Shown here one piece after another: positions 19,039-27,926 of a stretch of DNA of 64,000 nucleotides. The notes beneath the pieces were generated by a model that searched no databases, was not told where the DNA came from, and was given only the letters and a program-made list of their open reading frames with translations. Source of the stretch: Lachnospiraceae bacterium AF51-6-b8A. Lineage in GTDB: Bacteria > Bacillota > Clostridia > Lachnospirales > Lachnospiraceae. The stretch lies in assembly GCA_027682585.1 (NCBI GenBank), contig JAQCZH010000001.1:372001-436000 (forward strand), read 5' to 3'. Position numbers and translations under genes: made by a program. Numbering within the stretch: the stretch's first letter is position 1; each line of letters starts with the position of its first letter.

Positions 19039-19116
19039 CCATTTCAGTAACAGTTCCTAGTTATGACAGATTTATGGGAAGTTCACTTCATGTATGTGAA
19101 CAGAAAGGAATGCGAT

Positions 19117-19278
19117 ATGGATAAGTATTTATGTGAGCCCTGTGGTTATATCTATGATCCCGAGGTCGGCGATCCCGATGGCGGTATTGCTCCCGGAACT
19201 GCCTTTGAGGATATTCCGGATGATTGGGTTTGCCCTGTCTGTGGGGCATCGAAGGATGCTTTTGTTGTAACGGAGTAA
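19117..19278 (+). CDS. rd: Rubredoxin
   Basis: A 53-residue one-electron carrier with a single Fe(Cys)4 site. The ligands are C6 and C9 (C-E-P-C-G-Y) and C39 and C42 (C-P-V-C-G), with the normal Y-D-P-E-x-G-D-P-x-x-G-I-x-P-G-T-x-F core. ATG 19117 follows AAAGGA; longer in-frame starts at 19063 and 19090 would add a non-homologous leader. Flanked by its own promoter and terminator, so probably monocistronic. In anaerobes rubredoxin feeds electrons to oxygen- and peroxide-reducing enzymes. Confidence 0.96.
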   Translation: MDKYLCEPCGYIYDPEVGDPDGGIAPGTAFEDIPDDWVCPVCGASKDAFVVTE

Positions 19279-19322
19279 TCGCCAGTTTTGTTCTCAAAGG
19301 CCCGCTTATTACAGATTTCAGG

Positions 19323-19350
19323 AAACCGACCCTCTGGGGTCGGTTTTTTG
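19323..19350 (+). terminator. Rho-independent terminator after rubredoxin
   Basis: AAACCGACCC (19323-19332) pairs with GGGTCGGTTT (19337-19346) around a TCTG loop, and the T-run continues to 19349. Confidence 0.9.
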
Positions 19351-19672
19351 ATGATGGGAACAGAATGCTCCCGGAACGCGCATCGGATTGGCGGTCGCTG
19401 TATGTTTTGGAACAGGAGCCTGTGTGAAGGGAAAAGGCGGTAAAAATTTTGAATCATGGGTGTCAATGGCGATAAGACGAGGGCGATTCTTTCGTCACGC
19501 CGGGGAACATCACGTATGCAGGGAATCCTGCAAAATATTGGAAAGAGAGAAAAAGTAGCGTTTTCTTTGTTGAGCCTGTCTCTTGTATGCAGATGATACA
19601 AAGGCTATTCTTGCCTTACCTCTCGTGACAGATTGTGATTGATCGGATTGATGATCCACAATGGGAGGAAGT
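19351..19672. other. Intergenic region before the surface-protein gene
   Basis: No gene or clear structured RNA was found. A TTGAGC (19570-19575) and TGATAC (19594-19599) pair with an 18-bp spacer is a plausible promoter for the surface protein, about 75 nt upstream of its start. Confidence 0.3.
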
Positions 19673-22210
19673 ATGAAGCATATGATTGGTAGAAGGCGGC
19701 GGATGCGAATCATCTGCCTGGTTTTATTGCTGGCGGTATTGGGGAGTACCCTGCCGTTTCCATTATGGGGAGCGAAAAGCCGGTTTGGGCGGGCGTTCGC
19801 CGCAGAAGAACCGGCGGTGCTCAAGGCTTATGCCAAAGAGGTCAGATATGAGCAGGCTGGTCTGGGAAAGGCCAATTGGACGAACGATTTTGTCCTGCAA
19901 AGAGGAGGAAGCGATTATCACGGATTTTGTATTAATCCAGACAAATCTACTCCCAAGATAGGAGCCACTTTCAGGGTCAGTGAACTGGGAGATGAGAAGG
20001 TGCGGAAAATACTCTATTATGGCTATGGCAGTCAGGCCAATGCCATGGAAGAATTGGGCCTGTCCGCTGAAGAACAGCTGATTGTTTCCCATGTGACTTT
20101 GGCAAGGGCCATGAGAGACCCCCATTGGTCGGTCAATCTCAATGGAAGGGGGAAGAGGCTGGCGGACCGCTACTGGAATCTGGCGATGTCAAGGCCCCTG
20201 CCAGGACAGGATCTGCTGAGGGCATTCCTTTGCCGCAGTACCGGGGAAGGCGGACAGGATCTGCTCTATTTCTGGCAGGCACCAAAACAGGAGGAGGTGC
20301 CAAAGACTTCATTTATCATTCGAAAACGGTCAGCGGCTGGTAAGCTGACAGAAGGGAATCGTTCCTATTTGCTGGCAGGTGTCTGCTATGGACTCTATGA
20401 TGATGCTGCCTGCAGTAAGCTCCTGCAGGAGATCTGTCTGACCAGGAAGGGGGAATCTGAGGTATATGAGGGAATCTTTCAGGAACTGACGGTGGGAAAA
20501 CAGTATTTTGTTCGTGAGACCAGGGGACCTGCCAACGGATCCTATGCCATAGACGCGAAGGCCTATCTCTTTACCGCCAGGGCAAAAGGCGGTGCGCAGG
20601 AAATCGGCTCCATGGAATTGAAGGATGAACCCGTTTATGATGTGCCGGATATCCTCTGGCACAAGAAGGACGCCCAATGCAGTGAGAGGGGACAGGGAGA
20701 CGGCAACCTTGCCGGAGCGGAGTATGCGATCAGCTTTTATCCGGAGGATTTGCCTTCAGCAGAGGCCGCAAAGGACAAGAAGGCCTCTTATCGCTGGATG
20801 ATGCGAACGGATGAGCGGGGAGAGATTCATTTTCAGAATCCTGACTGCTATGTGTCCGGGGATCCCCTGCTGGAATATCAGGGGAAGAAGGTTCTGCCTC
20901 TGGGATCCTACCTGATTCAGGAGAAGAAGGCTCCATGTGATGCCAGAGGAAGAGCAATCTATGCTCTTGATCCGAAGATATATTTACTTAAGACGGTCTG
21001 CGGAGCAGATCATCAGGTGAAAACCGTCCACCCGCTGATGCATGGTCAGAAGGAGCAGATTTTGCGTGGTGGAATTCTTTTGGAGAAGCGGGAGACTTCC
21101 TATCCGGACGGAAGCGACTACACGGCGGCGATGAGCCTGGAGGGCATTCGCTTCTCAATCTATAACCGTTCAGCGAAAGCGGTAGCAGTGGATCTGAATC
21201 GAGACGGGATTTACAGTGAAAATGAATATTTTGCGCCGGGATCTAAGATTCGGGAAATCGTCAGCAGAAAATACAGCAGGGAGGAGGCGATGCGCCTCTA
21301 TGGTCTTAAGAGCGGAGCGAAAGAAGTCTATCTGGCTACGACGGATGATGATGGTGACGGCTGTGACCTGAGTTTGCCCTATGGCAGGTATGGGATTGTC
21401 GAGGAGACAATGAGTGCGGCTGGCGAGTCAAGGCAGGTCAATCAGGATTACTGCCTTGGGAAGAAAGAGGAGAGGCTGGTTGAAATCAGCGGAGATCTGC
21501 AGGAGGGAAAACTCTGCCAGACCGATATAGACGGCAAAAGGCTGACTTTTGCTGAGAATAACCTGCCCATCCGTTCAGATCTTGTTTTTCGCAAGATCAA
21601 GGAAGACAGCAGGGAGAGAATCTCAGTCCCCTTCCTCCTGATCCGGGAGGAGACGGGAGAGAAGCATATTGTTATGACAGAAAAAGATGGAAGCTTCGAC
21701 AGCAGGGCCAGCCATATTCCTCACAGTCATAAGACCAATGCCAATGATCGTTTTCTCAATCAGATTCAGCTAGAGCAAGGAACGAAAGCGGCGGAGAAGG
21801 GGGAATGGAAGCTAAGGCAGCAGAAACCCCTGACGGTCTCCGAGATGACAGAGGATGCGGGAACCTGGTTCGGGCTGGGAAGTTATGGAAATATAGCCCG
21901 GATTGAAGATCGGCTGGGAGCCCTTCCCAAGGGGCATTATCGTCTGATGGAGCTGTCCTGCGATAAGAACCGGGGATACGAACTGGTAAATCTGCGTTTT
22001 TCGATCGGTCAGGATCCCAATAAGCCAGGAGAAATTGCGGATCTGGGAACGGTGTCTGATCGTCCGATCAGGCCCGAGACTCGGCCGACACCGGGAGAGG
22101 TTCACGCACCCAGGATGGGAGACTTAGGACAGATATGGATCTATCTGATCTGCGGAGGATTTGCGCTGGGAAGCATGGCGGTTCTCCTGGTGATTCGCGG
22201 CAGAAAATAG
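19673..22210 (+). CDS. SpaA-type surface protein with thioester-like N-terminal domain
   Basis: 845 residues. An N-terminal basic run and hydrophobic helix, with a likely cleavage after A-F-A, form a signal peptide. The following domain has F-C-I-N-P (Cys86) and S-H-V-T-L-A-R-A, similar to thioester (TQXA-type) adhesin domains, but the partner Gln is not obvious. At least three SpaA/collagen-B-type beta-grasp repeats follow (G-V-C-Y-G-L-Y-D-D near 240; G-A-E-Y-A-I-S-F near 350; G-I-R-F-S-I-Y-N near 495). The C-terminus is hydrophobic with an R-G-R-K tail, but in place of P-K-T-G it reads A-P-R-M-G-D. GGGAGGA sits just before ATG 19673; ATG 19682 is an alternative start. No sortase or pilin neighbours. 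Confidence 0.75.
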   Translation: MKHMIGRRRRMRIICLVLLLAVLGSTLPFPLWGAKSRFGRAFAAEEPAVLKAYAKEVRYEQAGLGKANWTNDFVLQRGGSDYHGFCINPDKSTPKIGATFRVSELGDEKVRKILYYGYGSQANAMEELGLSAEEQLIVSHVTLARAMRDPHWSVNLNGRGKRLADRYWNLAMSRPLPGQDLLRAFLCRSTGEGGQDLLYFWQAPKQEEVPKTSFIIRKRSAAGKLTEGNRSYLLAGVCYGLYDDAACSKLLQEICLTRKGESEVYEGIFQELTVGKQYFVRETRGPANGSYAIDAKAYLFTARAKGGAQEIGSMELKDEPVYDVPDILWHKKDAQCSERGQGDGNLAGAEYAISFYPEDLPSAEAAKDKKASYRWMMRTDERGEIHFQNPDCYVSGDPLLEYQGKKVLPLGSYLIQEKKAPCDARGRAIYALDPKIYLLKTVCGADHQVKTVHPLMHGQKEQILRGGILLEKRETSYPDGSDYTAAMSLEGIRFSIYNRSAKAVAVDLNRDGIYSENEYFAPGSKIREIVSRKYSREEAMRLYGLKSGAKEVYLATTDDDGDGCDLSLPYGRYGIVEETMSAAGESRQVNQDYCLGKKEERLVEISGDLQEGKLCQTDIDGKRLTFAENNLPIRSDLVFRKIKEDSRERISVPFLLIREETGEKHIVMTEKDGSFDSRASHIPHSHKTNANDRFLNQIQLEQGTKAAEKGEWKLRQQKPLTVSEMTEDAGTWFGLGSYGNIARIEDRLGALPKGHYRLMELSCDKNRGYELVNLRFSIGQDPNKPGEIADLGTVSDRPIRPETRPTPGEVHAPRMGDLGQIWIYLICGGFALGSMAVLLVIRGRK

Positions 22211-22312
22211 ATTGGATGACCGGAAGGGGACTGCCGATGTGGGGAACTCTCCGCCAGCCTGGGCTGTACTGGAACAGGCGGGTATGGGACACGACGGGAA
22301 GTCATGCAATGT

Positions 22313-22342
22313 TTCACACAGGCCTGTGATCTGTGTTAGAAT
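22313..22342 (+). promoter_or_regulatory. Extended -10 promoter before the small basic ORF and flavodoxin
   Basis: TTCACA (22313-22318), an 18-bp spacer and TG-T-TAGAAT (22334-22342). It lies 44 bp before the 34-codon ORF. Confidence 0.5.
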
Positions 22343-22385
22343 AGTTGGGATTTATGGATCGAATGATACAGAAAGAAGGCAGTCC

Positions 22386-22490
22386 ATGGGAAAGTTCGGC
22401 AGAAAGAATGGCGACAGCAAGAAGGCTGCGGAGAAGAAGATGGCCCAGCAGCTGGCGGCCTTGAAGCGCAGGCAGGCCAAGAAGAAGTGA
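22386..22490 (+). CDS. Small basic protein, 34 aa
   Basis: A 34-codon ORF, M-G-K-F-G-R-K then an Ala/Lys/Gln-rich helix ending K-R-R-Q-A-K-K-K. Nearly a third of its residues are Lys or Arg, so a nucleic-acid or ribosome contact is conceivable but unproven. It has an extended -10 promoter upstream and a weak GAAGG ribosome site, and stops 18 nt before flavodoxin. I recognise no family. It could also be a leader ORF for the flavodoxin gene. Confidence 0.45.
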   Translation: MGKFGRKNGDSKKAAEKKMAQQLAALKRRQAKKK

Positions 22491-22508
22491 TGGAGTTTGG
22501 AGGTTACT

Positions 22509-22991
22509 ATGAGTAAGGTTTTAGTTGCTTATTTCTCTGTATCGGGGGTGACCCGTCGAGTCGCCGAGAATCTGGCCAGAGTTGAGGAAGCAGATCTCTT
22601 TGAAATTGCGCCGGAGACGCCCTATACGGCCGAAGATCTGGATTGGAAGAACAAGGAGTCCAGATCCTCTGTTGAGATGGCAGATCCCAATTCACGCCCG
22701 GCAATGAAGGGACCAAAACCAGATCTGTCGGCCTATGAGGTGATTTTCCTTGGATTTCCCATCTGGTGGAACAGAGAGCCGAGTATTGTAGATACCTTCC
22801 TTGATGGAACAGATTTTACAGGCAAGATGATTGTTCCCTTCTGTACTTCCGGTGGTTCCGGCCTGGGCGCGACCACGGATCGGCTCAATAATCTGATTGG
22901 CCGCAAGGGACAGGTAATTGAAGGAAAGCGCATGGGCGGCACGGTGTCTATGGAGGATCTTAAGACCTGGAGCGATGGTTTAGATCTGTAG
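22509..22991 (+). CDS. Flavodoxin
   Basis: A 160-residue flavodoxin-like protein. The N-terminal Y-F-S-x-S-G-x-T-R-R-V-A loop binds the FMN phosphate; P-I-W-W-N-R-E-P and T-S-G-G-S-G-L-G supply the flavin-stacking loops. The sequence resembles the short-chain flavodoxins used by Clostridia as electron carriers and NAD(P)H:flavin partners. GGAGG at 22499-22503 selects ATG 22509 rather than an upstream in-frame ATG. Confidence 0.9.
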   Translation: MSKVLVAYFSVSGVTRRVAENLARVEEADLFEIAPETPYTAEDLDWKNKESRSSVEMADPNSRPAMKGPKPDLSAYEVIFLGFPIWWNREPSIVDTFLDGTDFTGKMIVPFCTSGGSGLGATTDRLNNLIGRKGQVIEGKRMGGTVSMEDLKTWSDGLDL

Positions 22992-23075
22992 CGTTCTGTG
23001 CGCTGTATGCTGCCTTTGAACAGACTAGACGCAGGCGGAAAGTTACCTGAGAGGAAGAAGAACTGGAGGAAGAAC

Positions 23076-24359
23076 ATGGCTCTGAGCAAGAAGCCGGTCA
23101 ACGGAATGAAGGATATCCTGCCCCGAGAGGAGGAGATCCGCGATTATGTGACAGATGTCATCAAGGAGACCTATCGCAGTTTCGGTTTTACACCCATTGA
23201 AACTCCCTGTATGGAGAGCATCGCCAATCTGAGCAGCAAGCAGGGAGGCGAGAATGAGAAGCTGATTTTCAAAGTTCTCAAGAGAGGGGAGAAGCTGCAT
23301 CTGGACACAGCTCAGACGGAGGCAGATGTTGTGGATTACGGGATGCGCTATGACTTGACGGTGCCCCTGTCCCGCTTCTATGCTAATCACGCCAATGATC
23401 TTCCCAGTCCCTTTAAGGCTCTGCAGATCGGTAGTGTCTGGCGGGCAGACCGCCCGCAGCGGGGACGCTATCGCCAGTTTACCCAGTGTGATATCGATAT
23501 CCTCGGGGAACCGTCGAATCTGGCTGAAATTGAACTGATTCTGGCCACAACAACCTGCCTTGGCAGAATTGGATTCAGGAATTTTGAAATCCGAATTAAT
23601 GAACGCCGTATTCTGAAGGCCATGGCTTCTTATGCAGGATTCCCAGAATCTGACTATGATGAAATCTTCATCATCCTGGATAAGATGGACAAAATCGGCC
23701 TGGACGGCGTGGCAGAGGAACTGAGAGAGAATTATGAGGAATCTGTCATAGATAAGTATCTGACGCTCTTTGAACATCTCTCAGGCAAGAGAGATGTGAT
23801 AGAGGGAGTTGACTATCTGCTGGCTGTTCTGGGGGACTTCCTGGATGAAGAGGTTGCCAGGTCTTTAAGAGAGATAGCAGCCGCAGTGAATGAGGCAAAA
23901 ACGGCGGATTTCACCCTGGTCTTCGATCCGACCCTGGTTCGGGGAATGAGCTACTATACAGGAACCATTTTTGAGATCGCAATTCCAGAATTCGGCGGAT
24001 CCTGTGGCGGCGGCGGCCGCTATGATAAGATGATCGGAAACTTTACCGGTCATGATACGCCGGCCTGTGGTTTCTCAATTGGTTTTGAACGCATCGTTCT
24101 GCTTCTGTTAGAGTCTGATTTTCAAGTTCCCAGAAGCGGCAGAAAGGTAGCCTATCTGGTGGAGAAGAAGTACCCGGTTCAGAAACTGACTCGTGTTATG
24201 AATCAGGCAAAAGAGGCAAGAGAGGCAGGAGAGCAGGTTCTTGTTGTCCGAATGAACAAGAACAAGAAATTCCAGAAGGAGCAGCTGTCCGCCGAAGGAT
24301 ATGAGGAATTCGTAGAGTTCTTTAACCGCGATGAATCGGATTCGTCTGCACGTTGCTAA
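23076..24359 (+). CDS. hisS: Histidyl-tRNA synthetase
   Basis: A 427-residue class II synthetase that charges tRNA-His. Motif 2 is visible as R-A-D-R-P-Q-R-G-R-Y-R-Q-F, the histidine motif as L-V-R-G-M-S-Y-Y-T-G, motif 3 as G-F-S-I-G-F-E-R, followed by the C-terminal anticodon-binding domain. GGAGGA at 23065-23070 sets the start at ATG 23076. aspS follows after 122 nt; this gene order is common in Firmicutes. No T-box leader is visible in the 84 nt upstream. Confidence 0.97.
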   Translation: MALSKKPVNGMKDILPREEEIRDYVTDVIKETYRSFGFTPIETPCMESIANLSSKQGGENEKLIFKVLKRGEKLHLDTAQTEADVVDYGMRYDLTVPLSRFYANHANDLPSPFKALQIGSVWRADRPQRGRYRQFTQCDIDILGEPSNLAEIELILATTTCLGRIGFRNFEIRINERRILKAMASYAGFPESDYDEIFIILDKMDKIGLDGVAEELRENYEESVIDKYLTLFEHLSGKRDVIEGVDYLLAVLGDFLDEEVARSLREIAAAVNEAKTADFTLVFDPTLVRGMSYYTGTIFEIAIPEFGGSCGGGGRYDKMIGNFTGHDTPACGFSIGFERIVLLLLESDFQVPRSGRKVAYLVEKKYPVQKLTRVMNQAKEAREAGEQVLVVRMNKNKKFQKEQLSAEGYEEFVEFFNRDESDSSARC

Positions 24360-24481
24360 AAACCATTGGGAAGAACTTCGGAACATGGTATGGAAAGAAA
24401 AGTGACCCGTCAGGAAAGAAAAGCTAAGAGATCGTTGGACAGACGGGTGGTTGGATGACATAGGAAGAAAGAAGGATACAA

Positions 24482-26284
24482 ATGGCAGAATCAGTGCAGG
24501 GCCTGCACCGCAGCTGTCGCTGCGCAGAACTCTCAGAAGCCAATATCGGGCAGACAGTTACCCTTATGGGCTGGGTGCAGAAGCGGCGCAATCTGGGCAG
24601 CCTGATCTTTGTGGATCTGCGTGACCGCTCCGGTTTGATGCAGATCCTCTTTGATGAGAAGATTGTGGGAAGCGAGGGATTTGCCAGAGCAGGCGGTGTC
24701 AGAAGCGAGTATGTGCTTGCTGTCACCGGCAAGGTGCAGAAGAGAGAGGCGGCGGTCAATGAGCATTTAAAGACCGGATCCATTGAGTTGGCTGCGGATT
24801 CCATCCGTATATTGAGTGAGTCTGAGGTCCCTCCCTTCCCCATTGAGGACGGGATTAAGACCAGGGACGAGCTTCGCCTTAAATATCGCTATTTGGATCT
24901 GCGCCGTCCTGAGATGCAGAAGAATCTGATCCTCAGGTCTCAGGTGACCACCCTGATTCGAAAGTACATGACTGCGGACGGCTTTCTGGAGATTGAGACT
25001 CCCATGCTGCAGAAGTCCACTCCCGAGGGAGCAAGAGACTATCTGGTTCCCTCCCGTATTCATCCCGGTTCTTTCTATGCTCTGCCTCAAAGTCCCCAGC
25101 TCTTTAAGCAGCTTTTGATGGTATCCGGCTTCGACCGCTATTTTCAGATAGCCCGCTGCTTCCGAGATGAGGATTTGCGCGCTGACCGTCAGCCCGAATT
25201 TACTCAGGTAGATCTGGAGATGTCTTTCGTCGATATGGAGGATGTGATTGAAACGACCTCCAGACTTTTGCGCAGTGTTTTTCGCGATGCCATAGGCGTC
25301 GAGGTTCCTGATCCCATTCCCCGCATGACCTGGCAGGAAGCGATGGAACGCTTTGGTTCCGACAAGCCCGATACCCGTTTTGGCATGGAATTGGTGGACG
25401 TATCCGATACAGTTGCTGGCTGCGGATTTGGTGTCTTTACGTCTGCTCTTGCATCCGGCGGAACGGTCCGCGGAATCAATGTCAAGGGACAGGGGGATAT
25501 GGGCCGTAAGAAGATTGACAAACTGGTCGAGCTGGCAAAGGCCTGCGGAGCAAGGGGCCTGGCTTATATCCAGTATAAGTCTGACGGAACCGTCAAGTCT
25601 TCCTTCTCCAAGTTCATAAGCGAAGAGGAGATGAGCGCTCTGATGAAGTCTATGAGTGCACAGGCGGGGGACCTGCTTCTCTTTACGGCAGATCGATTCA
25701 AGACAGCAGTTGAGGTGCTGGGGCAGATTCGTCTGACCCTGGCAAGAGAGCTGAACCTGATTCCCGGGCATCAGTTTAACTTTCTCTGGGTCGTGGATTT
25801 CCCGGCTTTTGAGTGGTCTGACGAGCAAAATCGCTTTCTGGCTATGCACCATCCCTTTACTATGCCCTATGAGGAGGACATGGATAAGCTGGAGAGCGGC
25901 GATTTAAGTTCGATTCGCTCCAAGGCCTACGATATTGTCTTAAATGGCGTTGAACTGGGAGGCGGTTCCATTCGAATTCACCAGGATGATATTCAGGAGC
26001 GCATGTTCAAGGCACTGGGCTTTACTCTGGAGGAGGCTCGCGATCGCTTCGGCTTTTTGCTGACAGCCTTCGAGTATGGAGTTCCCCCGCATGCCGGTCT
26101 TGCTTTCGGCTTGGATCGCATGATTATGCTCATGACTGGAGCAGATTCCATCCGCGATGTCATCGCCTTTCCCAAGGTTAAGGACGCCTCCGATCTGATG
26201 ACTCAGGCGCCAGCGCCTGTTGATGACAGACAGCTTCAGGAATTGTATCTCGAGACTCTCCCGGCAGCACAGCAGAAAGAATAA
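24482..26284 (+). CDS. aspS: Aspartyl-tRNA synthetase (bacterial type)
   Basis: 600 residues, the length of the bacterial AspRS with a GAD insertion. Order: OB-fold anticodon-binding domain (1-110), class II motif 2 F-R-D-E-D-L-R-A-D-R-Q-P-E-F-T-Q, GAD domain (about 290-410), motif 3 G-L-A-F-G-L-D-R. Charges tRNA-Asp; whether it is discriminating or also charges tRNA-Asn cannot be decided here. Likely cotranscribed with hisS. Confidence 0.97.
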   Translation: MAESVQGLHRSCRCAELSEANIGQTVTLMGWVQKRRNLGSLIFVDLRDRSGLMQILFDEKIVGSEGFARAGGVRSEYVLAVTGKVQKREAAVNEHLKTGSIELAADSIRILSESEVPPFPIEDGIKTRDELRLKYRYLDLRRPEMQKNLILRSQVTTLIRKYMTADGFLEIETPMLQKSTPEGARDYLVPSRIHPGSFYALPQSPQLFKQLLMVSGFDRYFQIARCFRDEDLRADRQPEFTQVDLEMSFVDMEDVIETTSRLLRSVFRDAIGVEVPDPIPRMTWQEAMERFGSDKPDTRFGMELVDVSDTVAGCGFGVFTSALASGGTVRGINVKGQGDMGRKKIDKLVELAKACGARGLAYIQYKSDGTVKSSFSKFISEEEMSALMKSMSAQAGDLLLFTADRFKTAVEVLGQIRLTLARELNLIPGHQFNFLWVVDFPAFEWSDEQNRFLAMHHPFTMPYEEDMDKLESGDLSSIRSKAYDIVLNGVELGGGSIRIHQDDIQERMFKALGFTLEEARDRFGFLLTAFEYGVPPHAGLAFGLDRMIMLMTGADSIRDVIAFPKVKDASDLMTQAPAPVDDRQLQELYLETLPAAQQKE

Positions 26285-26442
26285 ATGATCAGAGAATATT
26301 AATATCCTAATGAAGGAAGGGAAGAAGAGACCTCTTGGACAGAGGCGATATGAATGTCGTTTTCTGTTCTCGCAGGGATCTTTTTCTCTTTCACAGTAAA
26401 ATATTCGCAGGACAGATATGGGAGGCCCACAGTAATCGTGTG

Positions 26443-26473
26443 TTCAAAGAGCATGGATTCGGCGCTCTTTGAA
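26443..26473. repeat. Perfect 10-bp inverted repeat
   Basis: TTCAAAGAGC (26443-26452) and GCTCTTTGAA (26464-26473) flank an 11-nt loop in the aspS-EEP spacer. No T-run follows on either strand. It may be an operator or mRNA structure. Confidence 0.5.
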
Positions 26474-26501
26474 GAGAAGGCCAGAAAAATCAGGAAGGCT
26501 A

Positions 26502-26510
26502 TGTTATAGT
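26502..26510 (+). promoter_or_regulatory. Extended -10 promoter candidate
   Basis: TG-T-TATAGT lies 57 bp before the EEP-family gene, just downstream of the inverted repeat at 26443. Confidence 0.4.
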
Positions 26511-26566
26511 AAGAAAAGATAAGCTGCGCATGCGACAGGAACAATGCAATGTCAGATGGGGGTAAT

Positions 26567-27739
26567 ATGAGGAAAAGCGTTTACGGGGGGATGGAAAGCC
26601 GAAAACCCAAACAGAAGCACCGGATCAGAAGACGTGTGATCGGAATTGCCGTTGGAATTCCGGTCGTCCTGATTCTTTCGTTTTGTCTGCTGCTGGCTTA
26701 TCTGACTCTGACGGAGTACAGGCCGGGGGCCAGAGAGTCGATTGCAGTCAACAGCGCAGAGGAGCAGACGACGGTAAGCAGGCAAGAAATGTCTGAGAAT
26801 CAGACAAAGACAGGAGCGCAGCTGAGGACAGGAGATTCGCTGTCCGTGCTCAGCTGGAATATCGGTTATGGAGCTCTGGGAGATAATGCCGATTTCTTCA
26901 TGGATGGGGGGAAGGGAGTCAAGACTGCCAGCCGGGAGCGGGTGCAGCAGAACCTCGATGATATCGTTGCTGCGGTGAAGAAGATCAATCCAGATTTCGC
27001 CATGTTCCAGGAGGTGGATGTCAATTCCCACCGATCCTATGGGACAGATGAGAGCCGGATTCTGGGGAAGTCCATACCTCAGGGGCAAATGACGTTCGCA
27101 CGTAATTTCAAGGTGGCCTTCATCCCTTATCCCCTGCCCCCAATTGGCAAGGTGGATTCAGGAATTGCAACACTGAGCAGGTATCAAATCCGGGAGGCCA
27201 GCCGGATTTCTCTGCCCAGTCCTTTTTCCTGGCCAAATCGCCTGGGAAATTTGAAGCGCTGTCTGGCGGTTCATCGTATTCCGGTATCGAATGGCAGAGA
27301 ATTGGTCCTTGTTAACCTGCATCTGGAGGCCTATGACGACGGGGAAGGCAAGGTGGCACAGACAAAGATGCTTAGAGAATTGCTTCAGAAGGAGACCGAA
27401 GCGGGGAATTATGTGATTGCGGGAGGGGATTTTAACCAGATCTTCTCGAATGTGGATTCCTCTTTGTATCCGGTTCATGAGGGCAAGTGGACACCCGGGG
27501 TGATTCGAACCGAGGACTTCGGGGAGGGGATGCAGCTGCTTATGGATGCGGAGACGGCCTCCTGTCGCAGTCTGGACAAGCCCCTGGCCGGAGCAGAGAA
27601 AAAGGACTTTCAGTTCTATATTATTGATGGTTTTATCTGTTCCAAGAATGTGACTGTGGAGAGTATCAAGACACAGAATCTGGGCTTTCATGCCTCGGAT
27701 CATAATCCGGTCGTCCTTAAGGCCAGGTTGAAAGAGTAG
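26567..27739 (+). CDS. Membrane-anchored endonuclease/exonuclease/phosphatase family protein
   Basis: 390 residues. A basic N-terminus and one hydrophobic helix (about 25-50) place the catalytic domain outside the membrane. EEP-fold motifs occur in order: S-W-N-I-G-Y, F-Q-E-V-D (metal Glu), N-L-H-L, G-G-D-F-N and the C-terminal S-D-H-N-P-V. These are all the expected metal and catalytic residues of DNase I/sphingomyelinase-type phosphodiesterases. Substrate (nucleic acid, phospholipid or other) is not predictable. ATG 26567 has GGGGG upstream; an in-frame ATG at 26549 lacks one. Confidence 0.8.
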   Translation: MRKSVYGGMESRKPKQKHRIRRRVIGIAVGIPVVLILSFCLLLAYLTLTEYRPGARESIAVNSAEEQTTVSRQEMSENQTKTGAQLRTGDSLSVLSWNIGYGALGDNADFFMDGGKGVKTASRERVQQNLDDIVAAVKKINPDFAMFQEVDVNSHRSYGTDESRILGKSIPQGQMTFARNFKVAFIPYPLPPIGKVDSGIATLSRYQIREASRISLPSPFSWPNRLGNLKRCLAVHRIPVSNGRELVLVNLHLEAYDDGEGKVAQTKMLRELLQKETEAGNYVIAGGDFNQIFSNVDSSLYPVHEGKWTPGVIRTEDFGEGMQLLMDAETASCRSLDKPLAGAEKKDFQFYIIDGFICSKNVTVESIKTQNLGFHASDHNPVVLKARLKE

Positions 27740-27833
27740 GAGACGTCTTGCGTAGATTTCCTTCAGGAGGCTGATCAGGGAAGCAGAAAGATGCAGGGAT
27801 AACCCAGAGATACCTCTTAGATAACAGACTTGT

Positions 27834-27865
27834 ATGGGGACGAAGTATTTTCGCCCCCATTTTTC
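27834..27865 (+). terminator. Rho-independent terminator
   Basis: ATGGGG (27834-27839) and CCCCAT (27855-27860), with an inner CGAA/TTCG pairing, followed by TTTT. It separates the EEP gene from ilvE. A TATAAT at 27878-27883, right after it, may be the ilvE -10. Confidence 0.75.
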
Positions 27866-27926
27866 GTACTCTTGTTCTATAATAAGAGGCACGTTACAGG
27901 AGATCTGTCTGAGAAATGAGGCAAAT

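Noticed and set aside
22992..23075. T-box leader for the hisS-aspS operon
   Set aside because: The spacer is only 84 nt and shows no T-box consensus or antiterminator hairpin.
26299..26544. 81-codon minus-strand open frame upstream of the EEP gene
   Set aside because: No recognisable family or ribosome site; it contains an inverted repeat and the promoter region of the EEP gene.
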